Shown: piece by piece, positions 1-10,172 of the stretch | How positions within the stretch are numbered: the first letter of the stretch is position 1 | Layout of the letters: each line of letters starts with the position of its first letter | DNA from: Basidiobolus heterosporus B8920 | Lineage: Eukaryota; Basidiobolomycota; Basidiobolomycetes; Basidiobolales; Basidiobolaceae | Direction of reading: 5' to 3' | Length of the DNA: 14,720 nucleotides | Assembly (NCBI GenBank): GCA_000697455.1 | Contig: JNET01033860.1 | Location: forward strand, 1 to 14,720 | Notes under the pieces: model-generated | The model's input: only the letters and a program-made list of their open reading frames with translations | Told to the model about the DNA's origin: nothing | Database searches by the model: none | Made by a program: the position numbers and the translations under genes

Positions 1-43
1 ATCCAAGGTGTTCTTTCTAAAACAAAATATTTTATTTTCTCAG

Positions 44-522
44 TCTACAATGCTCAGCCTGATAGATCAAATAGCCAATGTTCAAGACGAAAAGATCGAT
101 AAAAAACTGAAGAAGGAGGTCACTATTCAACAAGTCAAAATCATCTTAGTATACTCTTTTGTAACTGTTATCTTCATGTATACTGTACAGGCGCAAATCA
201 TGACTCAGATTCAAAAACGCGAAAAAGAATCAGATTCAAAGCAAAAAATGAAGAAAGAAAAACTCGTATGTTTGGTTTGCTTGGTTCTTGGTCAGTTCTT
301 GACTTCTAATTACCGGTTATAGGAATCAATGAAGCAACAACTCAAACAAGGAAAACAATTGAAGAAGCAACAGAAGAAGCAGCAGAAAAAGGTCACGAAG
401 ACACAGGTATTGAATAACTGGATACCCCCTAACCCCTTCCTTTACTCCCCTCTTAACACTTTGTTTTCTAGTTACTGAAAGAAGCGGTCAAGCCTAAAAA
501 GAGAGTTTCTTTTGCTGGGTAG
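44..522 (+). CDS. Lysine-rich single-pass membrane protein, possibly 5'-partial
   Basis: I do not recognise the family. Three exons fit: 44-265, 323-406 and 472-522, with phase-0 GT-AG introns at 266-322 (gtatgt...ttatag) and 407-471 (gtattg...ttctag). A strong acceptor (ttttctcag) ends at 43, so the first visible exon may continue a gene starting outside the window. Otherwise translation could begin at the ATG at 50, giving about 116 aa. The protein has a charged start, one hydrophobic segment (VKIILVYSFVTVIFMYTV), then a long Lys/Gln/Glu-rich stretch likely to form a helix or coiled coil, and ends PKKRVSFAG. RVSF matches the RVxF docking motif for protein phosphatase 1 (known motif; its use here is inferred). 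It could be the C-terminal end of a larger ER or organelle membrane protein. It converges on the PDCD2 gene with 164 bp between the stops. Confidence 0.6.
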
Positions 523-686
523 TTTTTCGAATAATTTTGTATGGCACCTTTTCCCAGATACGTTAATAAATAGAACGAAGAAAGTTTATACACTTCAGCA
601 CAAGACAGTACGACGGCAGTAGTTTATTAGTGGTGGAGATTAAATTTAGTTTTCTATTAAGTGTGTAGAACAAATGAATCTATACA
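523..686. other. Convergent intergenic region (3' UTRs)
   Basis: This stretch separates the stops of the membrane-protein gene (+) and PDCD2 (-). It holds an AATAAA-like block (ttaataaatag, about 563-573) that could serve the plus-strand transcript. No ORF or RNA gene is seen. Confidence 0.5.
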
Positions 687-2388
687 TTAAATTTCGTATT
701 GAACAAGTGCGACCTCTTCGTAGTAGCCAAGATCAGTAGAAATGTTGTTGAGATCGGTCACGCCATCGTGGCAATCCTTCTCGCAAGAAAACACCATGAT
801 TGTGCCCCACTCCATACCTAGATCGAACTTGTGAATCACACCATCACCAAGTTTCCTCACTTCTTCTTGGTTCAGATCAAGACTGAACGGGCCATTGTCT
901 GAGAACTTTTCGGTCGGTAGCTCCGAAAGGATGTTCGGCATTAGCTGGAATTCAAACACTCTTGCACCGTTACAACGAGGGCATCGAGGAACCTTGCTTG
1001 AAGAGTAATTAAGCAATTTTTTATCCGACATATTGCTGAGAGTAAGCAAACTGGCTACGGAGTCACGGTTCGTATACAGCAGCGGGTTTCCAGAAAAATC
1101 GTATCTCACGCACTGCTCTGGGTACTCAGATACCACTTCAGTAAATCTTTTGAACGCTTTGTCGTACCCCTTAGGCTTCCATGATTTCTCATATGTTTCG
1201 CCCTGCCAAGTTCCAGCGTCCTCTCCTTCTTCGTTTTCACCCTCTTGTGCCAAATATTTGGAGTACTTTGAGACGTCAATTTTCGAACTGGGATCTTCCA
1301 GTACCTCTTCATCGATGTATAGATATTGAGCAGGGAACGCTGGAATTGACTTGAACCATGCCGTAGACTCGGCTATAAACAATTATGTCAAAAGAGTTAC
1401 TGGTAAATGAAGCCTGCTTTGACAACTTACCTATAGCTTCATGATTGATCTCTTCAGTGTTAGTCTGAATTGGGTCCTTATTATCCTAACGCTCGTAGTT
1501 AGTAGAGTGTGAAGCAACTAATCGCAGAAAAATACTTCACTTCTTCAGTCTCCAATTCTTGTGGTTCACTGATGCTCAACTTTTCAATATTAGGTAGATC
1601 ATCATCAGCCTGGTGATAAGATGTTTAGTCTTAGTATTTGTTTCTGTAGATTGCAGGTCAGTCTAAGGACTACAAACCGAAAAAGGATTATCAAAAGATC
1701 CAAAGCCTCCACCGAAAATCATGGAACCGATATTATTTGGTGCAACAGCGGCAGGCGTGGGTTTTGTCTTCTTGGCCTCTTTTTGCTTCAATTTACGGAT
1801 AAAGCTTTCATCTACTAAGTGCCCACGGAATACTCGAAAACTAGAATACCAATAAATACTCAGGTACAAAGAACAACCTCAGACAGCACTTTCAATACCT
1901 TCCGGGTTTCTGCATGCACCTTCGTTTGTTACAGCCCCAAACGTACATCACCCGATGGAAGGCAGACCAGTCAAGGGGCACGTATGCTTGAAGAAGCAAG
2001 AACATAGGGCTATTACAGGATAAACAAACTGCAGTGTCCTTCGAGGCTGGACTATTGCTATCTAACCATACCTAAAATATTCAAGTTCCAACTAGATGAG
2101 TAGCGAGTCACCGCTATTGAAACTTGAAGGAAAACTTACAGGTCTACCCCCAATTTTAGTAGTGTAGGCATCAGTATCGAGACTTTCGGCCAATTCACCA
2201 TCAGGAAATCCAAGTAATATAGGCTGCTTAGGCTTTTCTTTTTTGTGTTCCTTTTGCTTACCCTTGGGTGTTTGAGTCTTTGTCTTGCTACTCTTTACCG
2301 ATTTGTTGGGAGTTTCCGCCCACGATTTCCCTTGGTTAGGTTTTTTTGGTGTTGAGTGTTGATTTTTGGCTTTGTTGGAGTTGGACAT
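687..2388 (-). CDS. TSR4: PDCD2/Tsr4 family protein (uS5/Rps2 chaperone)
   Basis: Six exons on the minus strand (2388-2140, 2071-1899, 1840-1678, 1609-1541, 1485-1431, 1372-687) give 464 aa with GT-AG introns of 55-68 nt. The intron 1540-1486 carries TACTAAC. After a Lys-rich start, the N-terminal motif ILLGFPDGEL...YTTKIGGRPVWLD is characteristic of PDCD2. A zinc site follows: C99-x2-C102, C130-x4-C135, then GSFRVFRG. The C-terminal PDCD2_C domain (about 304-462) has GYDKAFKRFTEVVSEYPEQ, C367-P-R-C370, FDLGMEWGTIMVFSC433-x3-C437 and YYEEVALVQYE. In yeast Tsr4 binds nascent Rps2 (uS5) and escorts it to the pre-40S particle in cytoplasm and nucleus; that role is known for the family and inferred here. 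The ATG at 2388 is chosen because it starts the Lys-rich stretch; an in-frame ATG at 2454 would add 22 residues. The gene is divergent from CDC27. Confidence 0.93.
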
Positions 2389-2759
2389 CGGTATTATTAT
2401 GGTGTCTTCGAAGCGAGGGTTTCCTACCAGGCTCTCTTGGAAAAAGAAAGACAAAAAAATGGAAAGAGCCTCAGATCACTTCCCGATATTGATTGGCATT
2501 CAAACAAAAAAGAATGAATTTCCATCAATATTGGTAAATTAACTTGACCATGAAGTGGACGAAGGGTGTATAGTCAGTGATGCTTTCCCAATTATAGCAA
2601 TTTTTAATAGATATCTCCGATTTTCAATAGCTTTGTTTACAGCAAACAAATGAATTCTATTTTCTTCAATAGTAACGTTATTTACGACGCTATCGGTACG
2701 CATCATTTCCTTGGCTATATTTCTTTTACATTTGCTTCAAACACCAAGTACTGAGAGTG
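2389..2759. promoter_or_regulatory. Divergent promoter region, PDCD2 / CDC27
   Basis: This 371-bp gap separates two divergent start codons and must hold both promoters. It contains an interrupted inverted repeat: ATATTGAT (2486-2493) against ATCAATAT (2524-2531), with CATTC/GAATG arms nested inside. The right arm runs into CAATATTGG, one base off a CArG box (CC-A/T6-GG). No ORF is likely here. Its role as a shared regulatory site is inferred from position only. Confidence 0.4.
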
Positions 2760-5373
2760 ATGGTGTCCGTGAATGATACCAATTCCCATATCAAGAACTT
2801 AATATGGTACTTTTTGGACAACGACTTACTCGAAAATGCCTCCTTTTTTGCTGAGAAATACAAAGCTCAGGAGCCAGTAGACACCGAAGCCACAGAATTA
2901 CTCGGCTATTGCCTGTTTCGCTTGGGAAAATTCAAAAGAGCCTCTAGAATTCTCGAAAGTTCGACAACACCCAATGGTAGACATCTCCTTGCCAAGTGCT
3001 ATTTGAAACTCGAGGCATTCGAGAAAGCCGAGGAAATATGGCTTTCTTTTCTTGAAGATAAAACGATACATCCCCCGAAACTTTCGTTAGGTTATATCCA
3101 TGAAGTAATGAACCTAGTTGGAAAGTGAAGCAGAAATTAATCACGTACTTTTCAAATCTAGACAAGAAGCCAAAAGACAAACGTCTATTTTTACCTGATA
3201 TAAGTGTGATTCACTTCTTATTAGCAACTTCATTCAAGTTTGTTGATTTCTTGGGTTTTTTGCCTCCTTGACAAGGTTAACTAATGCGCTCTGTTGATTT
3301 AGAAAATCCAGAAAATATAACGAGGCTATCCAACACTTCTCTTCTTGTTTGAAGCTCAATCCTTTCAATTGGTCTGCTTTTGAGGCTCTTGGTCAACTCA
3401 AGAATGGTATATTACTCGAGGGCTTTTACGATATCTTTCTATTTCAACAATTAAACGTATTTGTCACAATAGGCTCCAGTTTTGAACCGGAAGTTCTATT
3501 TAAAAGCCAACAGGCACGACAATTACTGGGGGCAAACGACATTCCGGAATTTCGGTTGCCTCGAGTCCCTGTTCGCAAAATAGAGTCCGAAGGTGAAAAC
3601 CATTCCAAGAAACTTTCTTTTCAATTGCCACCAGTTAAACATTCACAAACGAACATTCCACAGTACAGCTCACCTACATTAGCAAGGTAAAATGATATTG
3701 TGCTCTACGCTGATTTCTTACTAATCTGAATCTAAAGTGAGAGTAGGGCCAACCAGGCAAAACCCAGTCTTCTCTCTTTCAGGCCCCCAAAAGGTCCAAA
3801 AGCTGACCCATTTGTTAATTCTTCCAAACGAGGTGAATCACGACCGACCTCGAGGTTTAGATTTGGATATGATCCCAACTCCTCGAAAAACTCCAAAGAG
3901 GATTTCAATTCAAACGGCCAAATTGCGAAAACACCCAAGCTTTCCAAGCCTTTGATTCCTAGCAAGGTAAGCATATGCTTATACCATTGCGTAATGTTAC
4001 ATAGTCTTACTCTTTCGCATTAGAGTTACCGCTCTCTGTCTGACAACGATGATCCATTTCTACCCGAAAAGCCCATCTTGAAGTATTCGAAAAACCTGGC
4101 GAGCTCTGTTGATAAATTCTTGAACAACATGACTATAATTGGCAAAGGAGTTCTCATGCTGAACAAATTTGAATGTCGACAGGCTATCGATTGCTTTAAG
4201 AAACTTTCCACAGAACTGTATAATTCCTGTTGGGTCCTATTGCAGGTGGCGAAAGCCTACTTCGAAATGGCCGAATACAAAGAGGTAATTTGTTGCAATG
4301 CACCAAGATATACCCTCGAGCCCAATCTGATATCTTATTGTCAAGGCCAATGCCATCTTCCGACGTATTCGTGCCTGCGATCCACATTACACGGAAGGAA
4401 TGGAGATCTACTCCACTGTGCTGTGGCATTTGCGAAATGAAGTTGATCTCAGTATTCTAGCACATGAATTGTCAGAATCTGACCGTGAAGCTCCTCAAAC
4501 TTGGTGTGCAGTTGGAAATTGCTTCAGTCTACAACTCGAACATATCTCAGCCATCAAGTGTTTCAAGCGTGCCATCCAAGAAGATAAAACATTTTCATAT
4601 GCGCACACCTTGAGTGGTCATGAATACATGGCTATGGAGGATTATGAAAATGCAGAAAAGCTCTTTCGAGAGGCGATCCATTTAAGCCCAAGACATTATA
4701 ACGCGTGGTATGTAGTCACCATTCATATACCTTTATCCCGGATATTCTCTCAACATTACAGGGTATCTTAGGTATGGCTTGGGATCAGTATCTCTCAAAA
4801 ATGGGAAAACCGCCATGGCCAAATACCACTTTCAAAAGGCAGTTGGTATCAATCCACGCAATCCTGTTTTGTTGTGTTGCATGGGTTCGGTATGTCGAGT
4901 ACATTTCAGGCGGAGCTCTACTCGTAAAGCTAACCAATGATATAGATTTTAGAAGAGGAGGACAAAATCCCCGAGGCCATCAAGTACTACACGTTGGCTC
5001 ATAAAGTTAACTCCGAAGCTGGAATGCCTCGATTACGGATTGCCAAGGTTTTGATTAAACTCGAGAAGTTTGAGGTAACTCTAGCTAAAACTGATGGTCT
5101 GTGATCTTGAGCACTAAACGAATTCCAAATTTCATTGGCGTATAGAGTGCTTTAACCCATCTTTTAAAGTTGAAGACGATGTACCCACGTGAGGCCAATA
5201 TCTCTTATTTGACTGGGCAGGTTTATGAATCCTTGGGGCGCAAACAAGACGCCGTCCTAGAATATACATATTCCTTAAATCTAGATACTAAGCTTTCGAA
5301 TATTCTCCGTGAAGCACTGGAGAGACTGCACGACACCAACCCCGATCTTGATGAGAAGATCGTTGATGTGTGA
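2760..5373 (+). CDS. CDC27: Cdc27/APC3, TPR subunit of the anaphase-promoting complex
   Basis: Nine exons (2760-3124, 3303-3406, 3473-3686, 3783-3966, 4024-4284, 4346-4707, 4772-4889, 4946-5074, 5146-5373) join in frame to 654 aa. Cdc27 is a TPR scaffold of the APC/C ubiquitin ligase that binds the IR tails of Cdh1/Cdc20 and APC10 (family knowledge). N-terminal TPRs cover about 5-155 (SHIKNLIWYFLDNDLLENA, LLAKCYLKLEAFEKAEEIW, HFSSCLKLNPFNWSAFEAL). A basic, Ser/Pro-rich linker covers about 158-300. The C-terminal TPR superhelix runs about 305-650 with strongly Cdc27-like blocks: SCWVLLQVAKAYFEMAEY, EGMEIYSTVLWHLRNEV, TWCAVGNCFSLQLEH, SPRHYNAWYGLG. It is shorter than human CDC27 (about 820 aa), mostly through the linker. 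Intron 6 uses donor GTATGT at 4708 and acceptor at 4771, fixed by the WYGLG reading. Intron 1 (178 nt) is the least certain junction. Confidence 0.94.
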
Positions 5374-6121
5374 TGAATGGTACTTCGGTGCATTCCACTT
5401 ATTTAGCTTTTTATGTAAATACTTCAACCTTTCTCCAAATGTATTTAGCTCCATTGTTTATCGATGAAGATAACATTCATGCGAAACACATAATTGATCA
5501 ATAAGTAAAGAATTTCATGATATTTTATTGTTAAATATCCTGAAGTCAACGACAATGGTCATAATTTCCATCAATAAAGTTTTGGATACCCGGATCTCGG
5601 TGCTCCATTCTCATTCAATTTCACTCGTGAAACCTCAATGAATGTGCATTGTCTATTGTGCTTCAATGATTGATTATCCTTCCCGTCATATATTTAAATG
5701 TATTGGATTCCAGTTGACTTTGAATGCTATATCCATGGAGTGGTGATTCGATGGCTAATTCGGTCATCTGCTAGGTCATCACGTATCTTGTTATTATTGA
5801 CACATGGGAATTGGCTAAGTAATATCTATTTTCCCATGACTTTTTTCGAGAAAGCCATAATAAGTAAGTGATTCTCATGAAAAGCGAAATCCCCACTTGG
5901 CTGATGGCGGGTCATCGAGTAAATCATTGGTCCATTGGAATCAGTATAGACCAATCCCATAAATTATTAGGGAATCTCCTATCACATGATTACCCGCATA
6001 CACTCATGGAATACCTGAAAAAGTGGAGTTGAAAAAAATCAAATTTTTTGAAAATTGGTATTTCATTCTCGAAGCTCCAATATTGGTTCCATTTACTCTA
6101 ACTACAAACTAAAGAGCAAGC
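5374..6121. promoter_or_regulatory. Intergenic: CDC27 3' end and three-RRM gene promoter
   Basis: This 748-bp AT-rich stretch has no credible ORF. The left part should hold the CDC27 3' UTR; an AATAAA lies at 5573-5578. The right part carries several CCAAT/ATTGG pentamers. Two ATTGG lie close together at 5926-5937, and the first forms a 7-bp inverted repeat (ATTGGTC 5926-5932 / GACCAAT 5949-5955). A perfect CArG-type palindrome CCAATATTGG lies at 6077-6086, about 35 bp upstream of the next ATG. These are sequence matches only; regulatory use is inferred. Confidence 0.45.
6077..6086. promoter_or_regulatory. CArG-box-like palindrome CCAATATTGG
   Basis: The 10-mer fits CC(A/T)6GG, the site for SRF-type MADS-box factors, and is a perfect palindrome. 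It also contains overlapping CCAAT and ATTGG pentamers, so an HAP/NF-Y reading is possible. It lies close to the three-RRM start codon, so it could equally be in the 5' UTR. Confidence 0.3.
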
Positions 6122-8314
6122 ATGCTACACAGTTACTCTAGGCGTGGAAGTAGGGAGGAGCATATTAGTCCTTCAAGAGATGGTGGCGATTCCTATAGGA
6201 GAACAAATGTATTTACCCATCCAAAATCTACATACCCAGCGCGTGCACGTTTACCATATAATCGTGGCTTTAGAGATGGGAGGGAAAGGGTTGGTTATCC
6301 AGAGCGTAGGGAACATCTTGGTCATCCTGGCCCACGTCCATTTAGTTCTCATAAAGACTGCAGAGTATATGTTGGGAACCTTGCATTTGAAGTGAGATGG
6401 CACGATCTAAAGGATTTTATGCGTGAAGGTTCGCAACCTTTATATATCCATATATATATGTAACTTGAATCCAAATGTAGTTGGCGACACGTATATTTAT
6501 ATCATAGTTTCTTTCTATTTTCAGCTGGTGAGGTTGTATTTGCAGATATATTAACTCAAAGTAGCGGGAGATCAAAGGTGGGCTTGTGCTGTTTCACTGT
6601 ATAACCTTGTCTAGTTTTCACTTACAACTTTTACTAGGGTTGCGGGTAAAGGATTGTTTTCGAAGCAAGAGTGTTGCGTAAAATGAACAAACAAAGTAAT
6701 AATAAATTGTAGTGTCGTGGAATTCCGAACTTCTGAAGAAGCCCGAAAAGCGATATATGAGCTGAACGATAAGCCACTGATGGGCAGGCCTGTTTTTATT
6801 CGCGAGGTGTGCCAAGTAATAAAACTGACTAAGCGGGGAATTGATTTAACTCCTTTTCTTATGATAGGACCGGGAAAGTGAGGCGAAGTTTGGCAGCGGC
6901 CCAGGTAGACACGCTGGTGAAGCCGTGGGTAGACAGGTGTTTGTTGGTAATGTTAGTATCATTCAGATCTATTTACTCTTGATTGTGTCGGCTTTGAAAC
7001 ACGTTTATATTCTGGTAATCGGTATTCACAAAACTCTTTTACTTATTGGAACACATGTAGCTCCCATATAACATTGGCTGGCAAGATTTGAAAGATCTTT
7101 TTCGGGAGGCTGGTAAGTTCTAAACTTGACATGTTCATTGTGTACTACCAATAGGTTAATTCTGCTTTTCGTGACCACAGGTAGTGTTATTCGAGCTGAT
7201 TTAATAATGGGACCCGATAGAAGGCCTAAGGGGCAAGGAACCGTCTTATATGAATTTCCTGAGGATGCTGAGAAAGCTATTTGTATGTTGTGGATAAGCA
7301 GTGCTTCATCATTTAGATATTTACGTTTTTATCTTGGTAGCAATGTTCAATGGATATGAGTGGCAAGGGAGACGAATGGATGTTCGCGAAGTTAGTGGCA
7401 TATTTTTATCATTGGGATCTGTATATATTGTCGTGAACGATAGAGTGCTAATTCTTCAATTGGTGATTGTTTAGGATCGCTTTGCATCAGGGGGAGATGG
7501 AATGGGACCAGGGGGATACAGACCTCCCCCACCAAGAGGATCACCTCAATATGGAAGACCGCCTAAATACAATGATGCTAGGCATTATGACAACCATGGC
7601 TATAATGATTATCACGGAGCAGCTTATGAGCCATACAACCCAGCGGAGGCGTATGGAAATATAGCTCCGAGAGGCTATGGTATACCTGATGGTTTGGAAC
7701 AAAGAAAGGTTGAAGGGTATGTCCCAGAGTTTGAGAACGGACCCAAAAACGATAGCTTAATGTACCCAGGGAATTATACCAATGAGCAAAAGGGATATGA
7801 CCCCAAGTATCAAGATGGTTATGATATGGGCAATAGGCCGGTGCAAAGGACAAAGTCTAGTGGACTACAGATCTATGTTACCAATGTAAGCAATGGTTCA
7901 AGCCTCTGTCGTTAACCATTTGCACATTGTTTTTAATTCGATTTTTCCTCCTAAGCTTCCTTACAACACTACATGGCAAGACCTGAAAGATTTATTTGTT
8001 AGCTGTGGTAAATATGTCTCACAGTTGCTAAGTTAGATGCAATGCGGCTAAATATGTCGTCAAATTAATAGGGGTGATTGTTCGTGCTGAGATATTTGAA
8101 CAAGGTGGTTATTGCAACGGATCCGGGATCGTAAGGTTTGACACTCCGGAGGCAGCTCACAGAGCAATTGGTATGCTTTGATCGTTTTTATCGAATGCCA
8201 TAGATTTGCATGGACAAGAGGTTATTGATCACTTAACATCCCTTTGTAGCTAAATTCAATGGATATTTGTATGGTGGAAGAAAGCTAGAAATCAAGATCG
8301 ATCGTTATGCGTGA
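6122..8314 (+). CDS. Three-RRM mRNA-binding protein (Gbp2/Hrb1, MYEF2/hnRNP M-like)
   Basis: Twelve exons (6122-6428, 6525-6577, 6638-6645, 6713-6806, 6868-6951, 7061-7112, 7181-7282, 7341-7390, 7475-7885, 7956-8007, 8072-8170, 8250-8314) give 458 aa. An Arg/Ser/Gly-rich N-terminus (1-78; SYSRRGSREE) precedes RRM1 (about 80-153; RNP2 VYVGNL, RNP1 SKGCGVVEF). RRM2 follows (about 176-250; VFVGNLPYN, KGQGTVLYEF), then a Gly/Pro/Tyr/Asn-rich low-complexity linker (about 251-378) and RRM3 at the very C-terminus (about 381-457; IYVTNLPYN, GSGIVRF). SR/RG head, two RRMs, linker and terminal RRM is the plan of yeast Gbp2/Hrb1, nuclear shuttling mRNP proteins linked to TREX and mRNA quality control (family knowledge). 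The function here is inferred. Exon 3 is only 8 nt. Intron 1 has an unusual gttcgc donor. Confidence 0.9.
6638..6645 (+). other. 8-nt microexon (exon 3 of the three-RRM gene)
   Basis: The exon GGTTGCGG lies between introns 6578-6637 (gtgggc...tactag) and 6646-6712 (gtaaag...ttgtag). Joined to its neighbours it reads SK-GCG-VVEF, the conserved RNP1 core of this RRM family. No other joining of the flanking sequence restores that motif in frame. Confidence 0.8.
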
Positions 8315-8793
8315 TGCGTGAACTCAGCTGAACTAGAGACGAATCCGAACATAATAGAATCCTTGTCCACCCATTTTGCGCTTTGCAGCTCATTCTTTCC
8401 TCTCTTGAGCATGTTAAATATGATTATATATATTTCTTTTGTTAGTAATTCAATATCCTCATAAACATTCATACAATTTTGATTTGGTGCCTTGATTGAG
8501 TGTTGAGTGTAGAGAGGAGGACCAAGAAGGATGGGAATCCGCATTTCATAGCTGTTGAAGTCACTGGATACCGTCACTATATCAATGAAGAATCTTATGA
8601 TCATAAAAGTACTTCCATATATCGTTGATTTGATCAGGAAACGAAATATTCTGCTTAAAATCTGATCACTAAGTAAAAAAATCATGTCATTTTAAAAAAC
8701 GTAATTCTCGACCAAACTGCCGAGTTTCCAACGCGAGAAAGCGAGAGTATCTTTCTTTTTTTGTGAACTTTCAGTTGAGTACACATCTGTAGC
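8315..8793. other. Intergenic: three-RRM 3' UTR and Y14 promoter
   Basis: This 479-bp AT-rich gap separates the three-RRM stop from the Y14 ATG. A 126-codon open frame on the minus strand (8685-8305) covers most of it and overlaps the last 10 bp of the three-RRM coding sequence. I see no recognisable domain in that frame and treat it as probably noncoding. The right edge before 8794 should contain the Y14 promoter and 5' UTR. Confidence 0.4.
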
Positions 8794-9691
8794 ATGACTG
8801 ACAACAATCTTGAGATCGAGTTGAATCCTGGTGCTGATGACTTTGCTGAAGATGAAATGCAAGTCGATGAAGGTAAGATAGCGCACAACTTAATTTTTCG
8901 CGACCCACTTATTCAACTATTCCTTTTACAGCTCACAAAAACTCCCCTGGTACCATAAAGCGTAAGGGACGTGGTTTCAAACAAGATCGTGAAGAAAAAG
9001 GTGAGAGGGGGTTTAAAGAGATTTTGGTATCCGTATATATTTCAGAGTTAATATAACATAATGGTTCTTAGCTCGTAATGACGGTCTCTATAGTAATGAG
9101 AATTTCGAAACTTTTGATGGGGACAATGAAAGTGCTACCGGAAAGGCCCAAAGATGTATGTAGAGAGTTACTTGCTGTGTCGTGAATCAATTTTACCTAC
9201 CTTTTTGAATTGTATAGCTGTTGAAGGTTGGATTGTCCTTGTCACAGGTGTACATGAAGAGGCTACCGAAGAGGATGTGACCGACAAGTTTGCCGACTTT
9301 GGAGAAATCAAAAACATCCATCTCAACTTAGATCGCAGAACCGGCTTTGTGAAGGTCTTTAACTAAATAGATATCTCTTTCGGGAATGTGAACTAACCCA
9401 GGGATATCAACAATACTTAGGGATACGCACTCATTGAATACGAAACTTATAAAGAAGCCAAAGCAGCTATTGATGAATCTAATGGAACCAAGCTTTTGGA
9501 TCAGGAAATCGCTTGTGATTTTGCTTTCGTTCGTGGATCTCCTGAAGAGAGAAGAGGGTAGATACGCATAGAATTCGTAGCTATATATTGCGTGCCATCA
9601 CTAATCATTTACGTTTTATTCTAGTCGTGGTGGAGGTGATCGTCGTCGTCGTCGTTCTGGACGCTCTGCTAGTCCATCCCGCCGTCATTAA
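8794..9691 (+). CDS. RBM8A: Y14/RBM8A, exon junction complex core RNA-binding protein
   Basis: Six exons (8794-8872, 8932-9000, 9072-9155, 9218-9354, 9421-9557, 9625-9691) give 190 aa. An acidic N-terminus (about 1-26) is followed by a basic patch ([16 protein letters not shown]). The single RRM covers about 82-160: [40 protein letters not shown], then [15 protein letters not shown], a close match to the Y14 family. The C-terminus is Arg/Ser-rich ([20 protein letters not shown]), like the phosphorylated RS tail of animal Y14. In the exon junction complex Y14 pairs with Mago and locks eIF4A3 on spliced mRNA (family knowledge). In Y14 the RRM surface binds Mago rather than RNA. Intron 4 has an atypical donor, gtcttt at 9355, forced by the conserved VKGYALIEY reading. 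Presence of an EJC core gene suits the intron-rich genome. Confidence 0.96.
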
Positions 9692-9920
9692 AGCCATATT
9701 ACACAATGTACCAACAAACTGTATTCTCTTTAGTCATCATTAAAATATATTAGAAATCGGTGTGAACTGCAGTGTTGGATCTCAATATGGACTGAAAATT
9801 CGCATCTATTCTTGTTACTGAAATTACTGAGATGTTTAAGTAATTCACTCATCATTGGAACAGATGATGTATCTAGACATCGTCGACTGATTGAATTTTG
9901 AGAGAACTTTGAGACGTACC

Positions 9921-9966
9921 TAGCATATCCAGCACAGCCAGCACAGCCAGCACATCCAGTGCATCA
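9921..9966. repeat. 9-bp tandem repeat, (AGCACAGCC)n-like
   Basis: About five imperfect 9-mers alternate between agcacagcc and agcacatcc or agcatatcc forms. It is a short minisatellite. Confidence 0.7.
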
Positions 9967-9992
9967 GTTTACGTACAATAGACATAGAGCAT

Positions 9993-10057
9993 GTGTATTC
10001 AATGTGTATTCAATGTGTATTCAATATGTATTCAATATGTATTCTACGTGTATTCAG
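9993..10057. repeat. 11-bp tandem repeat, GTGTATTCAAT
   Basis: Six head-to-tail 11-mers start at 9993, 10004, 10015, 10026, 10037 and 10048. The first three are identical; the others carry one to three changes. Confidence 0.85.
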
Positions 10058-10172
10058 ATTGCTCCAATGATCGACAAGGTAAAGGTTATCATCCCTGAAC
10101 GACCGTGTTTGAATATGGTTTAGTCAGTTCCAGCCATCTTAGGGGTGAGGATGAAGCTTAATGGTCAAGCGA

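Noticed and set aside
1033-1329. 98-codon plus-strand frame across the PDCD2 last exon
   Set aside because: It is antisense to the conserved PDCD2_C domain; no features of its own.
2389-2454. Start of PDCD2 at the upstream ATG (2454)
   Set aside because: The added 22 residues show no PDCD2-like sequence, and the ATG at 2388 opens the Lys-rich stretch leading to the conserved LLGFPDG motif; the upstream start is not excluded.
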